From Galeopsis tetrahit (taxonomy: Eukaryota > Streptophyta > Magnoliopsida > Lamiales > Lamiaceae), in the NCBI GenBank assembly GCA_963675135.1, contig OY776129.1:10302201-10366200 (forward strand): a stretch of 64,000 nt of DNA. Direction: 5' to 3'. The position numbers were made by a program, and so were the translations under genes. Shown here in pieces: positions 1 through 11,160 of this stretch; position 1 is the stretch's first letter; each line of letters begins with the position of its first letter. The notes under the pieces are model-generated. The model did no database searches, was not told the origin of the DNA, and saw only the letters and a list, made by a program, of their open reading frames with translations.

Positions 1-857
1 AAGAATTCCGCAAAACTACTTCTAAATTAAATTGATGAATGCACGTTTGTTGGTTAGGATTTTGGCATCTAGTTTGGCGGGTGATTTTGATTTTCTATAT
101 ATTAATTTTTTATTTTTTCGGTTCTACTTTTATATATTGGACATGCATTAATTTAGTTGACTTCTTCTGCTTTAATTCACTTCAGCACGTCCAAGACATA
201 CCACATGCATATTTAAGATAATAACATTATTAATATATGAATGTAAATGACATTATTAAAATATATATATACACACCCTAGGTTAAAAAACAAAGAAACA
301 AACACCACCTGAAATAAACACTCATAGTATATATAGCATTAATTTCAGTATACGGCTTTTTATTTTATTTCATCATATAAAAAGAATAGTTCACTATTTC
401 TTTTCTATTAGTTACAAATTGTAGTTCACTTTCTTTTTTTTACTCCGCCACTTTTATCTAAAATGCCCTTATTAAGGAGTAATTGTTAGGATTAATAATT
501 AATATTGATTATTAAAATTAAATAAGAACATCATAAAAAGTGTAAATTTTATATGCTTAAAATATCTTATTGAAATATGTAAAAAAAAGGTTGACTATCT
601 TTTTTATTTTTTTGATGGGAGTAGTACTAGCTAGCTATAAATCTATAATGGGCGCCTCTTTTTGGGTACACTATCAGTAGTAATGTAGATTAGATTTGTA
701 GGAGTATATAATTAGGCCACAATTGTAGATATGTTAATATCTATGCTTAGGCGTGAATATATCAATCGAAAGTGTTTTTACTAGTTGATATAAATTTTAT
801 TTAAGTCTAAGTAAACATCTATTTTGAGTCTAATTATCTATTTATCTTGAGTTAATC
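1..857. other. AT-rich intergenic DNA, no gene seen
   Basis: No open frame resembles a protein I know and no terminal repeat is visible. The only open frame, near 39-221, has hydrophobic low-complexity content without homology cues. The stretch is simple AT-rich plant intergenic sequence up to the hAT MITE. Confidence 0.6.
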
Positions 858-1158
858 CAGGGCTGTTTTTCGAGTTGAGTTGAGTATTTGAAGTTCGAGC
901 TCGGCTCGATAATATTGACGAGCTAAGAAACGAGTTCGATTCGACTCATTAAAGAGTCTAACGAGCCTATCGAGCCGAGTCGAGCATAACGAGTCTAATG
1001 GAATTAAAATAAAAAAATTAGATATCGAGTTGGCTCGTTAGTAAATCGAGTATCTAACGAGTTCAAGTTCGGCTCATTTAACAAATGAGTCGAGCCGAAC
1101 TCGAGCCTTATCGAGCCGAGCCGAGCTCACGAACAGCTCGATTCGTGTAACAGTTCTA
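858..1158. mobile_element. Non-autonomous hAT element (MITE) with 8-bp target duplication
   Basis: The element starts CAGGGCTGTT and ends AACAGTTCTA, so the two ends are imperfect inverted repeats with the hAT-like CAGGG/TAG start. It is flanked by AGTTAATC (850-857) and GGTTAATC (1159-1166), an 8-bp duplication with one mismatch, as expected for hAT. The interior is dense in CGAGC/GCTCG words and folds back on itself: GAGCTCGGCTCGATA near 898 matches the inverse complement near 1110-1125. There is no coding capacity. The class assignment rests on the ends and the duplication length. Confidence 0.7.
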
Positions 1159-1881
1159 GGTTAATCTAATCTACTCTACCAAGTTGGACCTTAAACTATA
1201 CTAATGATGTGGCATATATGAACTACACTTTATGGAGAAACGAGAGCATTCGAAGAACTTGTATTGATTTTTAAATTTTTCGGTGTTGGAATTTGATTCA
1301 AGCTAGCGATTGAGCATATTTTTTCAAGTGATATTTAATTCGAGCGATCTAACATATTTTTTTGGCCTAATTCTATTATTTAAAGGGTGAAAATTGCATT
1401 TTTATATTTTCTTTGTATTATTTTTGCATTTTTAATTTTTTAATTTTTTAAAGGACCTTTTTATAGTTTGATACTTTTTTCAAATTAGGGTATGTATTTA
1501 AGCTTCGTCCAAAAAAAATTCTTGTTTTCATCAAAATACGGGTATTCCGTAAATGAATGAATTATGTTTCGTCTTCTTCTCACATTGCGAGCGTAATACA
1601 TGGTGAGATATTTTAATTTTGTCTTAGCATGCAAATTGTTGTTAAAAGAAGGAAAAGAAGTAGAAGCAAAAAGACATGACAATACAAATTTCGTGACTCA
1701 CGAAAATATTAATTCTTTAAGTTTCTAACATTTTATTAGTCATACTTCCGAGTTTCAAAAACTAATTACACACAATTTCACGATTCCATTTGGTTTCATT
1801 ATTAATTTGTGTTCTCTTATTTTAAATAAACGTTACGTTTTCATTATTGATAATTGGTAATATTATACTCCGTAGTTAATA
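1159..1881. other. Gene-free spacer
   Basis: AT-rich DNA with no supported gene. A 65-codon antisense frame (1485-1682) shows no recognisable domain. Confidence 0.5.
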
Positions 1882-2148
1882 CTCCTTCCATCCACCAAAT
1901 GTAGTCCCATGGAGTGGAGAAGGGGCACAAGTTTTAAAAAAAATGTAGATAAAGTAGATAAAGTAAGGATATTATAGGGTATTGTGGGGTCCATTGTGAA
2001 TAAAATGATTGTTTGTGAATAAAGTTGATGGCAAATTGAGTAATTAAGTGATGAGTGAAGGGTGATAGTTTCCATAAAGTGTATGAGACTACATTTGGTG
2101 GACAAAGAATATAAAGCAAATGAGACTACTTTTTGTGGACGGAGGGAG
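1882..2148. mobile_element. Stowaway-like (Tc1/mariner) MITE
   Basis: The left end CTCCTTCCATCCACC and the right end GTGGACGGAGGGAG are inverted repeats, each flanked by TA (880-881 offset within 1880-1881, and 2149-2150). Subterminal words GTAGTCCCAT and ATGAGACTAC also mirror each other. The size of about 270 bp, the CTCCCTCCGTCC-type end and the TA target site are the Stowaway signature. It sits about 300 bp outside the left edge of the giant MULE. Confidence 0.75.
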
Positions 2149-2454
2149 TATAAAATAAAATACTTCTTCATTCTACAATAAGCTAAAATCATTCATTAAT
2201 TAAGAATACAATTGTCAATAAATGTTCATTCTTAGTTCTATTAAGAAAAAAATTATTTATTGTAGAACAGAGAATATTAAATTGAAAAAAGACTTGATGT
2301 TCAAAAAATAGAGTGCGCGTGTGAATCCAGTCTAATCATATGTTCAAATAAAAGAATATGCCTAATCATATGTTTAAAATTTTGTGCATTCACTCCATGT
2401 TTATATATTGGGTTAGTCTTCGTGAAATATTTCATACATGCATTTTATATTAAT

Positions 2455-2880
2455 TAGATCAAGTTAAAATTTTAAATTCATTTAGTCCAAATGTCAATTT
2501 AAGATAATTTTAAAAAATTCGCGGGTCATAAACCCGAATCCGGGTTGTCCAAAAAATTTGCGGATCGCAAATAGGTGGTTTACTACATGACCAAAATATT
2601 GTTATTACAAGGTCAAAAAATTACCACTACAAGGCCAAAAAATTAATATTACATGTCAAAACCTTTTGAGATTATTACCTAATAAGTCCACTATTACAAC
2701 CCATTAATCTAATAGAGTCACCAATATGAATACTTTTCTAATAGAGTCAAATCAAAGCCAAAATACCCATGTTACCCTCTAAAACATTAATTTAAAAATA
2801 TTCTTATATTATAATTTATTCCTATAATTTAGCTTTTTAGGAAATTTTGACTTTCCAAATTCAAAATTTTAAACAAAGAT
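2455..2880 (+). repeat. Left terminal inverted repeat of the giant MULE
   Basis: The arm has repeated TTACWACAAGG(T/C)C-like words (2594-2660) followed by two TCTAATAGAGTCA words (2707-2760). All of these recur inverted in the right arm. Similarity runs inward to about TTAGGAAATTTTGACTTTCC (2838) and outward, more weakly, to about 2455. It probably carries the transposase promoter, since the transposase ATG follows about 400 bp later. Confidence 0.7.
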
Positions 2881-3283
2881 TTCTTGTTAATCACCAAAAC
2901 TAACCAAATTTAGGAAATTTCCCAAATTCAACCATCAATTTCATTTTTCCAAATTTTGATTATCAATTTCGAATCAATAGTATTTTTCTTGACTCGGTTT
3001 TTGAAATTCGAATTCAATTTTGCCATTTTCGAGTATGCACTGAATTCTGAATTTGGATCGCCATTTTGATTATATATACAGATTTTGGTACGTATTCAAT
3101 TCTTGTCTATTGAATCATATGCATTCATTGTTGTTAATCTAAATTTAAAATCGCATCTCACCTTGTAAAATTTTTATTCTGTTTTGTCGTTATTGCATTT
3201 TATTTTCCGTATTTTGGTACATCAATTAATCGTTTTTTGAATACTTTTGCATCGTGCAGGGCCGTCTATATCGTGCTTTGACA

Positions 3284-5726
3284 ATGGAGTACATAATTTT
3301 CTGCAAGGTTGATTTCAATGGAAAGAACAAGTTGATTCGATTGATAGAATCATCATCATTTGCAGATTTGTTGGCTGAAATAACTAATATGCGTCCTGTA
3401 ACTTCTCCAGGTAATCTATCGATTGCCTATTCGGTTTCCAGCCTCAATAACATATGTATAGAATCTGATTCCGACTTGAATGGTATGGTAGAATTTTGTC
3501 TGGCTACTTCCGAAAAAATAGTTAATATATCAATTATCGGTAGTAACGAAATCCCATTGTCCAGTGAAATGGTTGAGTTTTCAAATGCCAATGACTATCT
3601 AGTAACTGAACAATTACATGTCAGTCCCTCCTTCGTAGTACAAAATACCTTATCAAATCATTCAAGAAATTCTGATGAAGAATACCATCATAAAATAGAT
3701 TTTGAGGGAATTGGTAGTATACCTAGTTTTGATATATGTCCAGTTGAAAAAAAAAAGTCATATTTATCCGATCATTGGGTTAATATAATGGAAGGTGGTG
3801 TGGGTACATTTTTTGTTGGGGGAGCCCCTGAATTTAGGAAAGAGTTGATTAAATACTCTACTAAACTCAACTTTAAGTACAAGTATAAAAAGAATTCCCC
3901 TAGGTATGTATATGTTGTGTGCAATGAGACATCAACACTCAACTGCACATGGTTCATCAAGGCTAAGAAAATGCCTATGAATAGCTGCTTTGTCATTGAT
4001 AAAGCCAATCTAGTACATAATTGTGTTGGCAACCTACTTCGTGAAAAAAGGAACAGGTTTGGACCGAAAATAGTTAAAGAACTTGTTATCGATTCAGTCA
4101 AAGCCAATCCTACTGTCTCTGTGAAGGCTGTAACCCACCATTTAAATGAGGGATACGGTTTTGCACTGCCTTACTGGAAGGTGTGGCGTGGAATAGAAGC
4201 AGCAAGAGATGATATATTTGGTAGTTATGATGAATCTTATGACCAATTGCGTTGGTATTGTGAGGCAGTCAAGCGTACGAATCCCGGAAGTATAGTAGAC
4301 CTAGAGAAGAATGACACAACCAACCGATTTGAGCGTATTTTTGTTTCATTTAATGCATGCAAGGAGGGTTTTAAAAAATGCAGGCCAATGTTATTCATAG
4401 ATGGAACATTTATGAAGGGTAGGTCAAAGGGGGTGTTGCTTGCTGCCACTGCAAAGGATGGAAATAACGGTAACATATTCCTTCTGATTTCATTTCAACT
4501 ATCTATTGTTTCATTTCAAATGATCGGGTTAATACTCTTTTTCCAGAATTATAGTTGTCAAACGAATCACAGTTTTCATTGCATTTCCTTATATTATAAT
4601 ATCAGTTTTATATATCTTCCATTATGGTGTTCTTTATCCAGGTCTTTTCCCCGTTGCATTTGCTGTAGTATCTGCTGAGAATAGGAACAATTGGGTATGG
4701 TTCTTAACCAAGTTGCGTGAACTTATCATTCATGAAAAGAAGATCATTTACATATCAGACAGGAATCCGGGTTTGATGTCAGCTTTTTATGATGTCTGGA
4801 ATGATCCTGCCCACTTTTACTGCTTGTATCATCTACTTTTAAATCTCAGAGGCAGATTTGGTGGAGGTTGGAACACCCAACACCGTGATAACATGGCTGA
4901 TCTATTCAAGCAATGTGCATATGCTCCAACCATCACTGTTTTTAAAGAGAAACTTGATGTTTTTAAACCAGTAGGTGGTCAGATTGCAGAGCAATGGCTT
5001 GAAGACATGCCCTACAAACAGTGGGCAGTTGCATATTCACCTCACATCAAGCGATATGGTGAAATGACGTCTAATGCAGCTGAGTCTTTTAACATGTGGA
5101 TTAGCGAGGCTAGAGGTCTTCCAATTACCTATATGTTAGACTCTATTAGGAAAAAGATATCACAGTGGTTTGTAGACAGACGTGAAATATCTAATAAATG
5201 GACCGGGTTGCTTGTTCCTAGCAAGGAAGATCGGTGGAACGAGCTTGGAAACATCAGTGCAGCGTGGGGTGTTTCAATTTATCCTAATGGTCAGTTTGAG
5301 GTTCGGTCAAGGACGTCTGTCACAGTTGATTTGGAGTGCAAAATATGTACTTGTTTTCAATGGCAAATCACAGGATTTCTGTGCGCACATGCTGTTGCTG
5401 TTATTAAGAAGCATTGTCATTCCGTGTCCAACCTCATTGAGGACTGTTTCTTTACATCCACATACAAGCAATGTTATGAAGAAGATTTAATTCCTGTGCC
5501 AGAGACAGAACGTTTTGAATTTGCTACTGAGTCCAGCCCTGAAAAAATACTACCACCCATATTAAACAAACCCCCTGGCAGACCCAAACAAAAGAGAATC
5601 ACTTCATACGGAGAATTTTGTAAGGTCAAGGCTACCACTTGCAAGCGATGTGGAAGGACAGGTCGACATGATCCATTAACATGTGCTGCTGTTTTTGGAA
5701 CGGACAAGACAAACATTCAAAGTTAG
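3284..5726 (+). CDS. MuDR-type (MULE) transposase, one intron, intact
   Basis: Exons 3284-4469 and 4642-5726 give 2271 nt, or 756 residues. The 172-bp intron (GT at 4470, AG at 4641) restores the family-typical run NNGLFPVAFAVVSAE across the junction. I chose ATG 3284 because the open frame upstream only starts with GTG and AG/G near 3259 looks like a 5'-UTR acceptor. Domains: FAR1/MuDR-like N-terminal zinc-binding region about 180-255; MULE catalytic core with D373 (FIDGTF), D435 (ISDRNPG) and E543 (SNAAES), plus the CLYHLLLN motif between them; SWIM zinc finger C631-x-C633...C643-x-H645; C-terminal zinc knuckle C-x2-C-x5-H-x4-C. It is nuclear and cuts and joins element ends. No stop or frameshift interrupts it, so it could be functional. 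Confidence 0.92.
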
Positions 5727-6909
5727 TCAAACACAATATTTCATTGTGTAATTTGATTTGTAATTCTGTGTTTCTTTCCAAGTCCTTTACGATATATAAA
5801 TTCCACTACCTTAAGTCGATGTGTACTGAGTTTTATAATCTGACATGCTTTATGAACATAAGATTTCTATAATTATCTATATTTATTCTATTTGCTTATT
5901 TTTCCCTCATATTTACAGGATTTGCAATATTGTCCAATTTTCTGTTTTCCTGGGTTTGTATAGTAGAATATCAAACCTTAATAAAATGTATGGTTCGGAT
6001 CATATGCCATATTGCATGTATAATGCAATTACCTGTTAGTATTCACCACACAGTGCATACTGAACACTTAAGCATATATTACAATCCTAGGTCCTGTTCT
6101 ACTACCCATCATGCATATAATACTTTTAAACTCAACCTGCTCCTGTGTTCAGTATTCAACACTATATAAATTTGCATGATCCAATAAATTTTTATATTTT
6201 AATTAACCTAATCGCCATATGTATCTTCATTAGCATGATGTATATTTCCATGCATATGGCCCATCTGCATAGTGTGGTGAATGCATTCCCACCCATGCTT
6301 ACCCTATCTATGCACTTCGTAGTCCATATACGTATTACTTCTCCTATGCCTGACTTTTTCTCAATAACTAATCTGTTTACACCAATATTACTAATTTATA
6401 TTATTTTATGATCCAATTAAGTTTAATATGTTATTAAGATAATCTCGATATGTTACTTCAACAGCATAATGTGCCTTTCCATGCATATGGCCCAGATGTA
6501 TAGTTCCAGCATGCATCATCAAACATGCACTTCGTAGTTCATATATTGAGTACTTCTCATATGCATTAACCGTTCCCAATCACTAATCGGTTTACAACAA
6601 ATATTAATGTTAATTGTTGAAATGTCCAATGAAAGGTCCATAGGAAATAAATAATATTAGTTAATACGATTAATTATTAATATACCCCACACGTTTCCAA
6701 AAACCATTATGTGTAAAAATAATGGGCAGTTAAAAACCCTAAAAAAACTGCCCTCCATTGTTCCCACTATGAACATGTCCACTATACTTTTAACGTTTCT
6801 CCCCCAATTATTAACATTTATAATCTTTAAATTTCAGTTTAACTATTAATAGACACTACAATCATTTTAATTCACTACATCTCATTGACAAAAAACACAG
6901 CATACCAAT
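5727..6909. repeat. Transposase 3' flank with a 232-bp tandem duplication
   Basis: The sequence from GATCCAATAAATTTT (6178) recurs from GATCCAATTAAGTTT (6410). Both copies contain CATGCATATGGCCCA and ATGCACTTCGTAGT in the same order. The copies have diverged clearly. No gene is seen; the small open frames here lack recognisable domains. The stretch separates the transposase from the first F-box gene. Confidence 0.6.
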
Positions 6910-8019
6910 ATGCAGAATTCTAGAATGATAGAATTTCTTCCTGACGAAATCACTATTAATATTCTTTTGTTCCTTTTTCCACAAGTCCTATGTAGATATA
7001 AAACTATATCTACAGTATGGAACTCAGTAATATGTTCTAAGTGGTTTGTAGAAGCACATCTTTTCAATATGAAAGCGGGTAATCATTTTCGTTTTATACA
7101 CAAGTACCATGTTTCTAGCCCACCCATATCTTATGAATTAAAAATTAGTAAGGGATCTAGTTACGTTTGTAGGAAAATAGCAAATAACGATGAAGAATTC
7201 GAGGTATTGGGTAGCTATAATGGTCTAGTATTATTCTGCAATACTAATGACCAATATACTATTAATAACCCCACTACTAAACAATATATAATTGTTCCAA
7301 ATATGTTGATATCATTTCCCAAGGGACATGACGTGGCTTGGGTTTATTTTGGGTTTGGGTATGAAAAAAATTCCAATGATTACATCATAATGAGAATTGC
7401 ATATCTTTGGGCTGAAACTGGTGGGTTGACCGAGGTTAGTATTTTCTCACTTCATTCTAAATTGTGGTCAAAACTTTCTTCATTCCCTTTTGATCATTAC
7501 CCATCTGGAAATGTCTATTTTGTATGTAATCTCTTTCATTGGTATTTAGATTTTGGCTGTGGTGTTCATAAATTTGCCACATTTGATATAAATAGTGGTA
7601 TTTATTCATTAATTGCCATTCCAAAGTTTAACTTTCACTCATTTAATGTACAAGTCCAAGGTTTGGATGACAATACAATTGGAGTCTACTGTAGCAGTGT
7701 GAAATCAGTGGAAGGTCGTTTTTATAGTAAATTCGTGTTTCAGATGCATATACTACATTACTCACAAGAAATTCCTACATGGACTAGTATTATGATCTTC
7801 AGAACAACCCTAGTACCAAACAAATATCATATAACCCCAATCTCATTCATGAACTCCGATAGAACAAAAATACTCTTCCTCGCTCTACCATGGGGAGACT
7901 ACTATTGCTATGATACGATTTCCAAGATGTTTCAACTCAGTGAAGAATATGAAATGACATACGGCGTTCAACATGCATATAAGTATATCCAGAGTCTTGT
8001 AGATCCAAGAATGTGTTAA
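6910..8019 (+). CDS. F-box protein with F-box-associated (FBA) domain, copy 1
   Basis: Single-exon frame of 369 residues. Residues about 5-50 (FLPDEITINILLFL...KTISTVWNSVICSKWFVEAHL) form an F-box, the SKP1-binding part of SCF ubiquitin ligases. The rest matches the plant FBA pattern: VLGSYNGLVLFCN, INNPTTKQY, then repeated beta-rich segments with FGFGYE and VYFVCNLFHWY. By family, the protein recruits a substrate to SCF; the substrate is unknown. It lies in the same orientation as a second, diverged paralogue 600 bp downstream and inside the MULE arms. No frame damage is visible, so it may be expressed. Confidence 0.85.
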   Translation: MQNSRMIEFLPDEITINILLFLFPQVLCRYKTISTVWNSVICSKWFVEAHLFNMKAGNHFRFIHKYHVSSPPISYELKISKGSSYVCRKIANNDEEFEVLGSYNGLVLFCNTNDQYTINNPTTKQYIIVPNMLISFPKGHDVAWVYFGFGYEKNSNDYIIMRIAYLWAETGGLTEVSIFSLHSKLWSKLSSFPFDHYPSGNVYFVCNLFHWYLDFGCGVHKFATFDINSGIYSLIAIPKFNFHSFNVQVQGLDDNTIGVYCSSVKSVEGRFYSKFVFQMHILHYSQEIPTWTSIMIFRTTLVPNKYHITPISFMNSDRTKILFLALPWGDYYCYDTISKMFQLSEEYEMTYGVQHAYKYIQSLVDPRMC

Positions 8020-8633
8020 TTATATTAAAATAGTTGCACGTTTTTTAAGATGTTTTTGACTATTTTTGTCTTATTTATTGTAATATTGCACTTATTAAGC
8101 AATAGTCTCATTATTAATTTTAGTTGTTAGTTTCCATTTAATTTTAAATTTATTACTTTACACCATCAATTTTTATAATTTATATTGATTGCAAAACATA
8201 TGCTCTGTACCACATGCATAAAAACAACAAAACACTAAACATTACATGAGTTTATAAAATTAACATAAATAAAAAAAATTAAAAAAAAACGAATTAATGA
8301 AACGAATTGTTTTAATTTGTTATTCATACAAATGTATTATATTATATTGTATATTACAACATAAAACATATGATAAATAAAAAAACATATATATAGTTGA
8401 TGGATAGATTTCCTTAATTTATTTCAAAATAATGTATTGCATGGCCTCGTAAACCGCTTCCATTAAATCCAGATTAGACACCTCCATTTAAATAAGCAAT
8501 GATGGAAGTTGAAAGGTTTTGATTTTGTATTGTGCCTCTTCACATTGTATTTATTAGTTATCTCTCTCAAATCTATACATTTTCTCAATCTTCTTCATTA
8601 AGTTATCAAAACATAAATTCTCATCCATAAACA
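8020..8633. other. Spacer between the two F-box genes
   Basis: AT-rich 3' flank of copy 1 and 5' flank of copy 2. No further gene, terminal repeat or obvious promoter motif is supported. Confidence 0.5.
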
Positions 8634-9650
8634 ATGAACAACCAGGCAACCGACATGTTCATCCCCTCTGAAATCAAAGACAAATTTCTTGAATCACTAG
8701 ATCCAAAACCACTTTCTCGTTTTAAATGTGTTGACAGGTACTGGAATCAGTTAATATCCTCCAAAGCTTTCGTCGATTCTCAACTGATTCGTGCAAAAAA
8801 TAAGCAAAGGTACTCATTTTTACACAAGAATCAGGTGTCTAACCCACCCGTGTGTTACCTGCCTGTGGGGTATGGAAGGTCTGGTACGAGGCGATATATT
8901 AAGCAAGAGTCAGACGATTTTGAGATTCTCGGATCGTATAACGGGCTAGTTCTCATCTGTAATATTGATGATGATTTTATTTTGTCAAACCCATGTACGA
9001 ATCAACAAATCGTTTTACCCCCTGTTCCAGAAATCCTAAGACTTAATTTAGGAGAAGAGTGTGCTTTTTTTGGTCTTGGATATGATGACATGCAAGATGA
9101 TTTTTTGATTATGCGAGTTTCTCGTTTTTTGCAATTAGAAGGGTACACTTCGTTAGTTATGTTGTACTCTCGAAATCTTAATACCTGGTTTTCACTACCC
9201 CCATTTCCAAGTGTAAACCCTCCTTCTGAAAATGCTTTTTATGTTGGGGGTCTTTTTCATTGGAAAGTACAAACCTGGAATGGTCATGCAATTGTTACTT
9301 TTGATTGCAAATCCCAACTCTATGATCAATTTGATGTGCCTGCTTTTATTCTTCAACCCTGGACTTGTAAGATGGAGGGGCTTGACGACAACACCGTAGC
9401 TATATATGCTGATCGACTTTCTGTGGATGAGTTTGGTGTCTGTCGTTATTTTAATGAAGTGCATCTTCTGCATTATTCCAATGGTGCTAGAACTTGGTCT
9501 AGGTTTACAATCTTCAAGGAAGAAAATTTGCCAGCTGATTTTGCACTAGAGCCAATCTGTTTCTTGAACACCCCTAGGACCCAATTAATGTTTAGTGTTA
9601 AGCCCTATGGTACGTTTTTCTCGTATGACATTAGCTCAAGGAACTTTTAA
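8634..9650 (+). CDS. F-box/FBA protein, copy 2, with a probable premature stop
   Basis: Single exon of 338 residues. The F-box covers about 9-52 (FIPSEIKDKFLESL...RFKCVDRYWNQLISSKAFVDSQL). An FBA-type region follows (ILGSYNGLVLICN, LSNPCTNQQ, FYVGGLFHWK, MEGLDDNTVAIYAD). It aligns with copy 1 over its whole length. The frame ends at TAA 9648-9650, but the same frame stays open for 27 more codons to a TAA at 9732-9734. That tail contains SYKYIETLVSP, matching AYKYIQSLVDP at the C-terminus of copy 1. The stop therefore looks like a recent nonsense change that removes about 28 residues. Whether the shortened protein still works is unknown. It is likely a substrate adaptor for SCF. Confidence 0.82.
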   Translation: MNNQATDMFIPSEIKDKFLESLDPKPLSRFKCVDRYWNQLISSKAFVDSQLIRAKNKQRYSFLHKNQVSNPPVCYLPVGYGRSGTRRYIKQESDDFEILGSYNGLVLICNIDDDFILSNPCTNQQIVLPPVPEILRLNLGEECAFFGLGYDDMQDDFLIMRVSRFLQLEGYTSLVMLYSRNLNTWFSLPPFPSVNPPSENAFYVGGLFHWKVQTWNGHAIVTFDCKSQLYDQFDVPAFILQPWTCKMEGLDDNTVAIYADRLSVDEFGVCRYFNEVHLLHYSNGARTWSRFTIFKEENLPADFALEPICFLNTPRTQLMFSVKPYGTFFSYDISSRNF

Positions 9651-9739
9651 AGGATGGAGTGCATTGAATCGTGGCTAGGGTGTGCGAAATCATACAAGTA
9701 TATAGAGACTCTTGTATCACCTCAACGCAATTAAATTGC

Positions 9740-11160
9740 ATAGTTTTGATCATAGTACATATATTTTTGTTTATGGTATGCTGATGTATCTTGAATATAC
9801 TTATAGTTATTGGGTATGTAAATTAACTTTGCTTTTGTTCTTCCCAAGTTGAGATACATGATGTTATGTTTCTAGTTTTTATTTTTGTAATACATCTTAT
9901 CTAAATCATTTTGATATTCTAATCTTGTGTTATTTTATCTTTATTTTCTATCGTATTTTAGAATAGAAACGAATCGATGTAATGTTATGTATTAACTGTG
10001 CATATGACTATTACACCATAGTGCAAAACGAATGCATATTGAAACGTGCAGATCATAGTACATCTATTCTAGTTTATGGTATCTTGATGTATCTTGAGTA
10101 TAATTATATTTATTTGGTATGTAAATTCACTGTTTTTTTTATCTTCACAAGTTGAGATACATGATTTTATTTATACTTTTGACCGTATATTTGAATAGAA
10201 ACGAATCTATCCAATATTATGTATTAAATGTTCATATGACACCCTCATGCAAGAATAATGCATATTGCATATTGTAGATCATAGTACATATATTTTAGTT
10301 TATGGTATCTTGATGTATCTTTAATATACTTATATTTATTGGGTATGTAAATTCATTGTTTTTTTTGGTTCTTCCCAAGTTTAGATACATGATGTGATGT
10401 TGTTATTTTCTATTTTTGTAATACATCTAATCTAAATCATTTTGATATGCTAATCTTGTGTTATTTTATTTTTATTTTTGACCGTATATTAGAATAGAAA
10501 CCAATCGATTCAATGTTATGTATTAACCGTCCATCTGACTTGATCGTGCAAAACGAATGCATATTGCATAGTGTAGATCATAGTACATATATCTTAGTTT
10601 ATTGTATCTTGATTTATCTTCAATATACTTATATTTATTGGGTATATAAATTCACAGTTTTTTTGTTCTTCCCAAGTTTAGATGCATGATGTGATTTTGT
10701 TCGTTTTTATTTTTGTAATACATCTAATCTAAATCATTTTGATATGCTGATCTTGTGTTATTTTATTTTTAGTTTTGACCGTATATTAGAATAAAAACCA
10801 ATCGATTTCATGTTATGTATTAACAGTCCATCTGACTTGATCGTGCAAAACGAATGCATATTGCATAGTGTATATCATCGTACATATATCTTAGTTTATT
10901 GTATCTTGATGTATCTTCAATATACTTATATTTATTGGGTATGTAAATTCACAGTTTTTTTGTTCTTCCCAAGTTTAGATGCATGATGTTATTTTGTTCG
11001 TTTTTATTTTTGTAATACATCTAATCTAAATCATTTTGATATGCTGATCTTGTGTTATTTTATTTGTAGGTTTGATCGTATATTAGAATAGAAACCAATC
11101 GATTCAATGTTATGTATTAACTGTGCATATGACTTGGGAAGTGCAAAACAAAAGCATATG
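9740..11160. repeat. Tandem array of about five units of ~300 bp
   Basis: GATCATAGTACAT recurs at 9748, 10051, 10277 and 10576, and as TATCATCGTACAT at about 10873. Spacings are about 303, 226, 299 and 297 bp; one unit is shortened. Each unit also contains TTATTGGGTATGTAAATT, CTTCCCAAGTT and GTGCAAAACGAATGCATATT in order. The array starts in the 3' flank of F-box copy 2 and lies between the converging F-box and ULP1 genes. There are no long frames. Confidence 0.85.

Noticed and set aside
2401..2409. TTATATATT as alternative target duplication of the giant MULE (also 16954-16962)
   Set aside because: The sequences that would then be the element ends (GGGTTAGTC and GACAAAAAT) do not resemble each other. 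The TATATTAAT pair fits the arm alignment better.
4237..4476. Antisense frames within the MULE transposase
   Set aside because: They lack domains and overlap a well-supported coding region.
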